From NCBI RefSeq assembly GCF_029227915.1, contig NC_079878.1, positions 4,404,001 through 4,468,000 on the forward strand: 64,000 nucleotides of DNA, in the 5' to 3' direction. Position 1 is the stretch's first letter, and each line of letters opens with the position of its first letter. The translations under genes and the position numbers were made by a program. This DNA is from Hydractinia symbiolongicarpus (taxonomy: Eukaryota > Cnidaria > Hydrozoa > Anthoathecata > Hydractiniidae). The notes under the pieces were generated by a model, which was not told the origin of the DNA, ran no database searches, and worked only from the letters and a program-made list of their open reading frames with translations. Of the stretch, positions 27,311-38,350 are shown piece by piece.

Positions 27311-28790
27311 CGAATATGTGACGCAACCGTTGTAACTCAAACGGATTGATACCGCCAAGAAGTCGATGAAATGTAGTTTTTGAGAATGTCTCTATTTCTT
27401 CAGCGCGTGCTTACGGCCAGGATTAGTCCCACAGTAAAAAAAGACTCATTTATCTAAATTTTTAAATAAGGCACTACTACAGAGCCTAGTGTACTGGCTG
27501 AAGTCCAGCAATTATGTCGAATTAAGAAGAATGTTATTCCTTGGAGCCCAATTGGCTCATTTATCGCATTTACAAGGTCACAGTCAAGAATCAGTTCAAT
27601 TAAGTCCGACAGTCAATCGTTTCACTGTTAAAAGCGATGCAACTTAGTCACATCGGAAAAAAATTACTAAATACATGTGGGGCGAATATGTGACGCAACC
27701 GTTGTAACTCAATCGGATTGACACCGTTAGAAAGTCAACGAAAAGTAGTTTTTGAAACTGTCTCTATTTTTTCAGCGCGAACTAATGGCTGGGATTGGTC
27801 CCACAGTAAAGAATGACTTATTTAACTTAATTTTTAAATAAAACTCTACCACAGCGCCCAGTGCAATCGCTGAGTTCCAGCAATCAAGTCAAATTAAGAA
27901 GAATGATATTTCTTGTAGACAAACTGGCTCATTTATAACATTTATAAGGTCAAAGTCCAAAATCAGTTCAATTAAGTCCCACAGTCAATCGTTTCACTGT
28001 TAAAAGCGATGCAACCTAGTAATATCCGAATACTATCGCTAAATACATGTGGGGACGAATATGTGAAGCAACCGTTGTAACTCAAACGGATTGAAGCCGT
28101 TAGAAAGTCAATGAAATGTAGTTTTTGAAACTGTCTCTATTTCTTCAGCGCGAACTGATGGCTGGGATTGGTCCCACAGTAAAAAATGACTTATTTAACT
28201 TAATTTTTAAATAAAACTCTACCACAGCGCCCGGTGCAATCGCTGAGTTCCAGCAATCAAGTCAAATTAAGAAGAATGTTACTTCTTGTAGTCAAACTGG
28301 CTCATTTATCACATTTATAAGGTCAAAGTCCAAAATCAGTTCAATTAAGTCCCACAGTCAATCGTTTGACTGTTAAAAGCGATGCAACCTAGTAATATCA
28401 GAATACTATTGCTAAATACATGTTGGTACGAATATGTGACGCAACCGTTGCAACTCAAACGGATTGATACCGCCAAGAAGTCGAAGAAGTGTAGATTTTG
28501 AGAATGTCTCTATTTCTTCAGTGCGTGCAACGGCCAGGATTAGTCCCACAGAAAAAAAGACTTATCTATCTAAATTTTTAAATAAAGGGCTACCATGGAG
28601 CTTAATGTAATCGCTGAATTCCAGCCATCACGTCAAATTAAGAAGAAATTTATTCCTTGGAGACCAATTGGCTCATTTGCCACATTTATAAGGACATAGT
28701 CCAGAGTCAGTTCAATTAATTCCCACAGTCACTCGTTTCACTGTTAAAAGCAATACAACTTAGTAAAATTGGAAGAAAATCACTAAATAC

Positions 28791-29104
28791 ATGTTGGTAC
28801 GAATATGTGACGCAACCGTTGTAACTCAAACGGATTGACACCGTTAGAAAGTCAATGAAATGTAGTTTTTGAAACTGTCTCTCTTTCTTCAGCGCGAATT
28901 AACGGCTATGATTGGTCCCACAGTAAAAACAGACTTATTTATCTTCATTTTTTAACAAAGAGTTACCACAGTGCCCGGTGCAATCGCTGAGTTCCAGCAA
29001 TCAAGTCAAATTAAGAAGAATGTTACTTCTTGTAGTCAAACTGGCTCATTTATCACATTTATAAGGTCAAAGTCCAAAATCAGTTCAATTAAGTCCCACA
29101 GTCA
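28791..29104 (+). repeat. Short family A monomer, about 312 bp
   Basis: The sequence jumps from 'cccacagtca' directly to 'tgtggggacgaat', skipping about 60 bases that normally run from 'atcgtttcac' to 'ctaaataca'. The two break sides share only 'ca', so it looks like a microhomology deletion. The monomer just before it (about 28419-28791) is unusually divergent, with 'ctaccatggagctt' in place of the usual 'ctaccacagagcct'. Confidence 0.7.
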
Positions 29105-29339
29105 TGTGGGGACGAATATGTGGCGCAACCGTTGTAACTCAAACGGATTGATACCGTTAGAAAGTCAATGAATTGTAGTTTTTGAAACTGCCGCTATTTC
29201 TTCAGCGCGATAACGGCCAGGATTGGTCCCACAGTAAAAAAATGACTTATTTACCTAAATTTTTAAATAAAGCACTACCACAGAGCCTAGTGTACTCGCT
29301 GAATTCCAGCAATCATGTCGAATTAAGAAGAATGGTATT

Positions 29340-29402
29340 TCTTGGAGCCCAATTGGCTCATTTATACCGTTCGAAAATCGATACCGTTCGAAAATCAATG
29401 AT
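29340..29402 (+). other. Family A to family B junction with a 16-bp local duplication
   Basis: A family A monomer stops at 'ggctcatttata' and continues as family B. At the join 'ataccgttcgaaaatc' is present twice in a row, separated by one g. The same junction, including the small duplication, recurs at 32838-32900, so the join was made once and then copied. Confidence 0.85.
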
Positions 29403-31435
29403 ATGTAGTTTTAGAAAATTTCGTTCTTTTCTCAGTGCGCTCTAACGGCTTGGACTGGTCCCACTGTAAAAATTGACTTATTAATCTAAGTATTTAAATA
29501 AAGAGCCAACAGAGCGTCTAGTGAAACTGCGGAGTTTAAGCATTCTTGCCAAAATAAGAAAAATGTTAATTCTTGGAGTCCAATTGCCTGATTTATCACA
29601 TTTATAAGGTTAAAATCCAAAATCAGTTCAATTAGGTCCCACAGTCAATCGTTTCACTTTTAAAGGCAATACAACATAGTAATACTGGAAAAATATCGCT
29701 AAATACATGTTGGTACGAATATTTTGAAAGTTCTAACGGCTTGGATTGGTCCCACTGTAAAATTGACTTATTGGTCTAAATGTTTAAATAAAGAGCTAAC
29801 AGAGCACCCAGTGTAACTGCGGAGTTTCAGCATTCTTGCAAGATGAGAAAAATGTTAATTCTTGGAGTCCAATTGTCTCATTTATCACATTTATAAGGTT
29901 AAGATCCTAAATCAGTTCAATTAGGTCCCACGGTCAATCGTTTCACTTTTAAAGGCAATGCAGCATAGTAATACTGGAAAAATATCGCTAAATACATGTT
30001 GGTACGAATATGTGACGCAACCGGTGTAACTCAAACGGACTGATACCGTTCAAAAATCAATGATGTGTAGTTTTAGAAAATCTCTTTCTTTTCTCAGTGC
30101 GTTCTAACGGCTTGGACTGGTCCCACTTTAAAATTGATTAATTGATCTAAGTATTTAAATAAAGAGCTCACAGAGCGTCTAGTGAAACTGCGGAGTTTCA
30201 GCATACTTGCCAAAATAAGAAAAATGTTAATTCTTGGAGTCCAATTGTCTCATTTATCACATTTATAAGGTAAAGGTCCCGAATCAGTTCAATTAGGTCC
30301 CACGGTCAATCGTTTCACTTTTAAAAGCAATGCAACATAGTAATACTGGAAAAATATCGCTAAATACATGTTGGTACGAAGATGTGACGCAACCAGTGTA
30401 ACTCAAACGGACTGATACCGTTCGAAAATCAATGATACGTAGTTTTAAAAAATTTCTTTCTTTTCTCAGTGCGTTCTAACGGCTTGGACTGGTCCCACTG
30501 TAAAAATTGACTTATTAATCTAAGTATTTAAATAAAGAGGTAACAGAGCGTCTAGTGAAACTGCGGAGTTTAAGCATTCTTGCCAAAATAAGAAAAATGT
30601 TAATTCTTGGAGTCCAATTGCCTCATTCATCACATTTATAAGGTTAAGATCCAAAATCAGTTCAATTAGGTCCCACGGTCAATCGTTTCACTTTTAAAGG
30701 CAATGCAGCATAGTAATACTGGAAAAATATCCCTAAATACATGTTGGTACGAATATGTGACGCAACCGGTGTAACCCAAACGGACTGATACTGTTCGAAA
30801 ATCAATGAAATGTAGTTCGAGAAAATTTCTTTTTTTTCTGAGTGCGTTCTAACGGCTTGGATTGGTCCCACTTTAAAAAATGACTTAAGGGTCTAAATGT
30901 TTAAATAAAGAGCTAACAGAGCGTCTGGTGAAACTGCGGAGTTTCAGCATTCTTGCAAAATATGAAAAATTTAATTCCTGGAGTCCAATTGTCTTATTTA
31001 TCACATTTATAAGGTTAAGATCCAAAATCAGTTCAATTAGGTCCCACAATCAATCGTTTCACTTTTAAAGGCAATACAACATAGTAATACTGGAAAAATA
31101 TCGCTAAATACATGTTGGTACGAATATGTGACGCAACCAGTGTAACTCAAACGGATTCATACCGTTCGAAAATCAATGAAATGTAGTTTTAGAAAATTTC
31201 TTTCTTTTCTGAGTGCGTTCTAACGGCTTGGATTGGTCCCACTGTAAGATTGACTTATTGATCTAAGTATTTAAATAAAGAGCTAACAGAGCGTCTAGTG
31301 AAACTGCGGAGTTTCAGCATTCTTGTCAAAATAAGAAAAATGTTAATTGATGGAGTCCAATTGTCTCATTTATCACATTTATAAGGCTAAGGTCCGGAAT
31401 TAGTTCAATTAGGTCCCACGGTCAATCGTTTCACT
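29362..31435 (+). repeat. Satellite family B, block 1
   Basis: Monomers keep the A framework ('tacatgttggtacgaat', 'gtcaatcgtttcac') but carry B-specific blocks: 'gtgcgttctaacggcttgg', 'aactgcggagtttcagc', 'acatagtaatactgg' and 'ggtcccacggtc'. One monomer (29704-29993) is only 289 bp: 'tacgaatat' runs on as 'tttgaaagttctaacgg', so about 83 bp are missing. Short open frames seen on either strand in this block are chance. Confidence 0.92.
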
Positions 31436-32859
31436 GTTAAAAGCGATGCAACCTAGTAATATCCGAGTACTATCGCTAAATACATGTGGGGCGAATATGT
31501 GACGCAACCGTTGTAACTCAATCAGAATGACACCGTTAGAAAGTCAACGAAAAGTAGTTTTTGAAACTGTCTCTATTTTTTCAGCGCGAACTAATGGCTG
31601 GGATTGGTCCCACAGTAAAGAATGACTTATTTAACTTAATTTTTAAATAAAACTCTACCACAGCGCCCAGTGCAATCGCTGAGTTCCAGCAATCAAGTCA
31701 AATTAAGAAGAATGATATTTCTTGTAGACAAACTGGCTCATTTATAACATTTATCAGGTCACACTCCAAAGTTAGTTCAATTAAGTCCCACAGTCAATCG
31801 TTTCATTGTTAAAGGCGATGCAACCTAGTAATATCCGAATACTATCGCTAAATGCATGTGGGGACGAATATGTGAAGCAACCGTTGTAACTCAAACGGAT
31901 TAACACCGTTAGAAAGTCAATGAAATGTAGTTTTTGAAACTGTCTCTATTTCTTCAGCGCGAACTGATGGCTGGGATTGGTCCCACAGTAAAAAATGACT
32001 TATTTACCTTAATTTTTAAATAAAACTCTACCACAGCGCCCGGTGCAATCGCTGAGTTCCAGCAATCAAGTCAAATTAAGAAGAATGTTACTTCTTGTAG
32101 TCAAACTGGCTCATTTATCACATTTATAAGGTCAAAGTCCAAAATCAGTTCAATTAAGTCCCACAGTCAATCGTTTCACTGTTAAAAGCGATGCAACCTA
32201 GTAATATCCGAATACTATCGCTAAATACATGTGGGGACGAATATGTGAAGCAACCGTTGTAACTCAAACGGATTGAAGCCGTTAGAAAGTCAATGAAATG
32301 TAGTTTTTGAAACTGTCTCTATTTCTTCAGCGCGAACTGATGGCTGGGATTGGTCCCACAGTAAAAAATGCCTTATTTAACTTAATTTTTAAATAAAACT
32401 CTACCACAGCGCCCGGTGCAATCGCTGAGTTCCAGCAATCAAGTCAAATTAAGAAGAATGTTACTTCTTGTAGTCAAACTGGCTCATTTATCACATTTAT
32501 AAGGTCAAAGTCCAAAATCACTTCAATTAAGTCCCACAGTCAATCGTTTGACTGTTAAAAGCGATGCAACCTAGTAATATCAGAATACTATCGCTAAATA
32601 CATGTGGGGACGAATATGTGGCGCAACCGTTGTAACTCAAACGGATTGATACCGTTAGAAAGTCAATGAATTGTAGTTTTTGAAACTGTCGCTATTTCTT
32701 CAGCGCGATAACGGCCAGGATTGGTCCCACAGTAAAAAAATGACTTATTTATCTAAATTTTTCAATAAAGCACTACCACAGAGCCTAGTGTACTCCCTGA
32801 ATTCCAGCAATCATGTCGAATTAAGAAGAATGGTATTTCTTGGAGCCCAATTGGCTCAT
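31436..32859 (+). repeat. Satellite family A block embedded in family B
   Basis: At about 31435 the B text 'ggtcccacggtcaatcg' is followed by A text 'cactgttaaaagcgatgc', and A monomers continue to 32859. They carry the 'acatgtggggacgaat' variant that is otherwise found at about 27670-29110, just left of the first A/B junction. The block ends at the second copy of the junction with its doubled 'ataccgttcgaaaatc'. It is best read as a segmental duplication that carried A sequence plus the boundary into B. Confidence 0.88.
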
Positions 32860-35800
32860 TTATACCGTTCGAAAATCGATACCGTTCGAAAATCAATGAT
32901 ATGTAGTTTTAGAAAATTTTTTTTTTCTGAGTGTGTTCTAACGGCTTGGATTGGTCCCACTTTAAAATTGACTTATTGATCTAAGTATTTAAATAAAGAG
33001 CTAACAGAGCGTCTAGTGAAACTGCGGAGTTTCAGCATACTTGCCAAAATAAGAAAAATGTTAATTCTTGGAGACCAATTGTCTCATTTATCACATTTAT
33101 AAGGTTAAGGTCCCGAATCAGTTCAATTAGGTCCCACGGTCAATCGTTTCACTTTTAAAAGCAATGCAACATAGTAATACTGGAAAAATATCGCTAAATA
33201 CATGTTGGTACGAATATGTGACGCAACAGGTGTAACTCAAACGGACTGATACCGTTCGAAAATCAATGAAATGTAGTTTGAGAAAATTTCTTTTTTTTCT
33301 GAGTGCGTTCTAACGGCTTGGATTGGTCCCACTTTAAAAAATGACTTAATGGTCTAAATGTTTAATTAAAGAGCTAACAGAGCACCCAGTGTAACTGCGG
33401 AGTTTCAGCATTCTTGCAAAATATGAAAAATTTAATTCTTGGAGTCCAATTGTCTCATTTATCACATTTATAAGGTTAAGATCCAAAATCAGTTCAATTA
33501 GGTCCCACGGTCAATCGTTTCACTTTTAAAGGCAATATAACATAGTAACACTGGAAAAATATCGCTAAATACATGTTGGTACGAATATGTGACGCAACCA
33601 GTGTAACTCAAACGGATTCATACCGTTCGAAAATCAATGAAATGTAGTTTTAGAAAATTTCTTTTTTTTCTGAGTGCGTTCTAACGGCTTGGATTGGTCC
33701 CACTGTAAGATTGACTTATTGATCTAAGTATTTCAATAAAGAGCTAACAGAGCGTCTAGTGAAACTGCGGAGTTTCAGCATTCTTGCCAAAATAAGAAAA
33801 ATGTTAATTCTTGGAGTCCAATTGTCTGATTTATCACATTTATAAGGTTAAAATCCAAAATCAGTTCAATTAGGTCCCACAGTCAATCGTTTCACTTTTA
33901 AAGGCAATACAACATAGTAATACTGGAAAAATATCGCTAAATACATGTTGGTACGAATATTTTGAAAGTTCTAACGGCTTGGATTGGTCCCACTGTAAAA
34001 TTGACTTATTGGTCTAAATGTTTAAATAAAGAGCTAACAGAGCACCCAGTGTAACTGCGGAGTTTCAGCATTCTTGCAAGATGAGAAAAATGTTAATTCT
34101 TGGAGTCCAATTGTCTCATTTATCACATTTATAAGGTTAAGATCCTAAATCAGTTCAATTAGGTCCCACGGTCAATCGTTTCACTTTTAAAGGCAATGCA
34201 GCATAGTAATACTGGAAAAATATCGCTAAATACATGTTGGTACGAATATGTGACGCAACCGGTGTAACTCAAACGGACTGATACCGTTCAAAAATCAATG
34301 ATGTGTAGTTTTAGAAAATCTCTTTCTTTTCTCAGTGCGTTCTAACGGCTTGGACTGGTCCCACTTTAAAATTGATTAATTGATCTAAGTATTTAAATAA
34401 AGAGCTCACAGAGCGTCTAGTGAAACTGCGGAGTTTCAGCATACTTGCCAAAATAAGAAAAATGTTAATTCTTGGAGTCCAATTGTCTCATTTATCACAT
34501 TTATAAGGTTAAGGTCCCGAATCAGTTCAATTAGGTCCCACGGGCAATCGTTTCACTTTTAAAAGCAATGCAACATAGTAATACTGGAAAAATATCGCTA
34601 AATACATGTTGGTACGAATATTTTGAAAGTTCTAACGGCTTGGATTGGTCCCACTGTAAAATTGACTTATTGGTCTAAATGTTTAAATAAAGAGCTAACA
34701 GAGCACCCAGTGTAACTGCGGAGTTTCAGCATTCTTGCAAGATAAGAAAAATGTTAATTCTTGGAGTCCAATTGTCTCATTTATCACATTTATAAGGTTA
34801 AGATCCTAAATCAGTTCAATTAGGTCCCACGGTCAATCGTTTCACTTTTAAAGGCAATGCAGCATAGTAATACTGGAAAAATATCGCTAAATACATGTTG
34901 GTACGAATATGTGACGCAACCGGTGTAACTCAAACGGACTGATACCGTTCAAAAATCAATGAAATGTAGTTTTAGAAAATTTTTTTTTTCTGAGTGTGTT
35001 CTAACGGCTTGGATTGGTCCCACTTTAAAATTGACTTATTGATCTAAGTATTTAAATAAAGAGCTAACAGAGCGTCTAGTGAAACTGCGGAGTTTCAGCA
35101 TACTTGCGTAAATAAGAAAAATGTTAATTCCTGGAATCCAATTGTCTCATTTATCGCATTTATAAGGTTAAGATCCAAAATCAGTTCAATTAGGTCCCAC
35201 GGTCAATCGTTTCACTTTTAAAGGCAATGCAACATAGTAATACTGGAAAAATATCGCTAAATACATGTTGGTACGAATATGTGACGCAACCGGTGTAACT
35301 CAAACGGACTGATACCGTTCGAAAATCAATGATCTGTAGTTTTAGAAAATCTCTTTCTTTTCTCAGTGCGTTCTAACGGCTTGGACTGGTCCCACTTTAA
35401 AATTGATTATTTGATCTAAGTATTTAAATAAAGAGCTCACAGAGCGTCTAGTGAAACTGCGGAGTTTCAGCATACTTGCCAAAATAAGAAAAATGTTAAT
35501 TCTTGGAGTCCAATTGTCTCATTTATCACATTTATAAGGTTAAGGTCCCGAATCAGTTCAATTAGGTCCCACGGTCAATCGTTTCACTTTTAAAAGCAAT
35601 GCAACATAGTAATACTGGAACAATATCGCTAAATACATGTTGGTACGAATATGTGACGCAACAGGTGTAACTCAAACGGACTGATACCGTTCGAAAATCA
35701 ATGAAATGTAGTTTGAGAAAATTTCTTTTTTTTCTGAGTGCGTTCTAACGGCTTGGATTGGTCCCACTTTAAAAAATGACTTAATGGTCTAAATGTTTAA

Positions 35801-37169
35801 TTAAAGAGCTAACAGAGCACCCAATGTAACTGCGGAGTTTCAGCATTCTTGCAAAATATGAAAAATTTAATTCTTGGAGTCCAATTGTCTCATTTATCAC
35901 ATTTATAAGGTTAAGATCCAAAATCAGTTCAATTAGGTCCCACGGTCAATCGTTTCACTTTTAAAGGCAATACAACATAGTAATACTGGAAAAATATCGC
36001 TAAATACATGTTGGTACGAATATGTGACGCAACCAGTGTAACTCAAACGGATTCATACCGTTCGAAAATCAATGAAATGTAGTTTTAGAAAATTTCTTTC
36101 TTTTCTGAGTGCGTTCTAACGGCTTGGATTGGTCCCACTGTAAGATTGACTTATTGATCTAAGTATTTCAATAAAGAGCTAACAGAGCGTCTAGTGAAAC
36201 TGCGGAGTTTCAGCATTCTTGCCAAAATAAGAAGAATGTTAATTGTTGGAGCCCAATTGTCTCATTTATCACATTTATAAGGCTGAGGTCCAGAATTAGT
36301 TCAATTAGGTCCCACGGTCAATCGTTTCACTTTTAAAAGCAATGCAACATAGTAATACTGGAAAAATATCGCTAAATACATGTTGGTACGAATATGTGAC
36401 GCAACCGGTGTAACTCAAACGGACTGATACCGTTCGAAAATCAATGAAATGTAGTTTGAGAAAATTTCTTTTTTTTCTGAGTGCGTTCTAACGGCTTGGA
36501 TTGGTCCCACTTTAAAAAATGACTTAATGGTCTAAATGTTTAATTAAAGAGCTAACAGAGCACCCAGTGTAACTGCGGAGTTTCAGCATTCTTGCAAAAT
36601 ATGAAAAATTTAATTCTTGGAGTCCAATTGTCTCATTTATCACATTTATAAGGTTAAGATCCAAAATCAGTTCAATTAGGTCCCACGGTCAATCGTTTCA
36701 CTTTTAAAGGCAATACAACATAGTAATACTGGAAAAATATCGCTAAATACATGTTGGTACGAATATGTGACGCAACCAGTGTAACTCAAACGGATTCATA
36801 CCGTTCGAAAATCAATGAAATGTAGTTTTAGAAAATTTCTTTCTTTTCTGAGTGCGTTCTAACGGCTTGGATTGGTCCCACTGTAAGATTGACTTATTGA
36901 TCTAAGTATTTCAATAAAGAGCTAACAGAGCGTCTAGTGAAACTGCGGAGTTTCAGCATTCTTGCCAAAATAAGAAGAATGTTAATTGTTGGAGTCCAAT
37001 TGTCTCATTTATCACATTTATAAGGCTGAGGTCCAGAATTAGTTCAATTAGGTCCGACGGTCAATCGTTTCACTTTTAAAGGCAATGCAACATAGTAGTA
37101 CTGGAAAAATATCGCTAAATACATGTTGGTACGAATATGTGTCGCAACCGGTGTAACACAAACGGACTG
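32860..37169 (+). repeat. Satellite family B, block 2
   Basis: Head-to-tail B monomers, 372 bp, up to the LINE insertion. The 289-bp deletion monomer seen at 29704 appears twice here, at about 33942 and 34603, 661 bp apart (one full plus one short monomer). A dimer is repeated near the right end, where 'gaatgttaattgttgg' recurs about 744 bases apart near 36229 and 36973. The last monomer breaks off after 'aacggactg' at 37169. Confidence 0.92.
37166..37169 (+). repeat. Left target site duplication of the LINE (actg)
   Basis: The B monomer normally reads 'aaacggactgataccg'. It is interrupted after 'actg' here and resumes with 'actgatacc' at 41623, which gives a 4-bp duplication, or 3 bp if the tail is taken to end in 'a'. 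Confidence 0.75.
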
Positions 37170-37171
37170 TC

Positions 37172-38350
37172 GTACGGTACGATGTAGAAAATGTTTTACA
37201 CGAAGAAGAATTACAAGAACCAGAAGAAAACTTGGATAGGGAAGAAATTTACGATAATGGTATTTTAGATCACGAGGTAAATGAGTCCAGAAATTTTGAT
37301 TTGTTAAGTAATTTTGTTAGAGTTACGAACGACTCAAAGGAGTATATTGGATACGAGGTAAATAAATTGAGAGCAAAGTAATCGAGTTTTCTCGTTGATC
37401 GTTTGAAAGAGGAAAATAGTTTTCTGAAAGACGAACTCAAAGATCTACGATGTCTTGTTAGAGATATATTTAACAATATTAATAAAAAGCATTCAAGTGA
37501 ACCAAAACCGTCAAACACCTCTGATGAATGGAAAAGTATTAGAAAAGGTCTTTCGGGGGTTTTGCATACAAGAAGCGAAATTAATGTAGATAATCGTGTT
37601 AAAAGTCTTTACAACGAAGACCCGAATCCTCAAGTCAACGATTATGACAAAGAAAATTGTAGAATTAATAACACTAACAAAAATGAATTTCAAAACAAAA
37701 ATAGTCGACGTCCGAATCCTGTCATCAATCCTTACCCGGAGCGGGAAGATTTCTTTGGTAACCAAAATCGGAACGATAATCAGAAAAAATTTAAAGATAA
37801 AAAGAGTAAAGTCGTCAGAATAATATCCGATAGTATTCCAAAGGGGATAAGATTGAAAGAATTCAACCGTGTACTTAATAATGGCTATGCGCGAATGAAA
37901 TGTTTTCCGGGTGCCAGCATACAGCATTTAAACTATTATTCAACCCCAACACTAGAAGAGGAACAACCAGACATTGTTATCATTCATGGCGGTATCAATA
38001 ATTTGCTGTCGAAAAATTTAAGTGCAGCATCTAATGTCGAAATAGTGAACGGATTAATTAAAATTGCAGAAAAATGTACAAACTCTGGTGTGGAAAAGGT
38101 TTTTATATCCAGCTTGATAACGTGTTCACGAGTTGACGAAAGTCGAATCGATGAAATTAACCGATTGTTAAAGGAAAGATGCGAGGCTTTAGATGTTACT
38201 TTTATTGATAATGACAACATAAAAAGCTCTTCATTATGGAAAGATGGAATCCACCTTACAGACGATGGTAAGACTATGTTAGCGAAAAATTATTTATATT
38301 ATCTTAATCATTTTTTATACCACAACTTGTACTTCCAGTCTTGGGTATAG
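37172..38350 (+). pseudogene. LINE ORF1 (coiled-coil-like plus SGNH hydrolase domain), truncated, one internal stop
   Basis: The frame is open from the element's first bases (37172) apart from a TAA at 37379-37381, and ends at TAG 38348-38350. Part before the stop: 66 codons from 37181, acidic and Glu-rich, no Met at the element edge, so the true start is lost. After the stop comes a Leu-spaced segment likely to form a coiled coil, then a low-complexity, Asn/Lys-rich linker. Last comes an SGNH-like domain. Counting residues from 37403, these are Ser144 in IISDSIPKG, the GGINN block at 196-200, and DGIH at 281-284 (Asp/His pair). The usual Gly before Asp-Ser is Ser here. SGNH domains in LINE ORF1 proteins are thought to bind lipid or nucleic acid or act as esterases; activity is not shown. 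The 3' end overlaps ORF2. Confidence 0.88.

Larger units (their letters stand above)
1..29361 (+). repeat. Satellite family A array, about 373-bp monomer, roughly 78 head-to-tail copies
   Basis: The landmark 'tacatgttggtacgaatatg' recurs about every 372-373 bases, for example at 1128, 1501, 1874, 2247 and 2619, always on the same strand. Two main monomer types alternate. Type 1 has 'gtgctaacggccagg' and 'cttatttatctaaa'. Type 2 has 'gaactaacggctggg' and 'cttatttaacttaa'. Type order is often 1,1,2, which gives trimers, and larger blocks are multiples of 2, 3, 6, 9 or 11 monomers. Short reading frames inside the array recur only because the DNA repeats. They begin and end at arbitrary points of the monomer, and most copies carry stops or shifts, so I call no gene here. 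I see no transposon, tRNA or rRNA in this stretch. Confidence 0.97.

Noticed and set aside
1-29361. CRISPR array
   Set aside because: The repeats are about 373 bp, contiguous and without unique spacers, and transposons and structure are eukaryotic.
30662-30871. Minus-strand open frames in family B (also 60911-61114)
   Set aside because: They lie fully inside satellite monomers and are open only in single copies. Neighbouring monomers carry stops.
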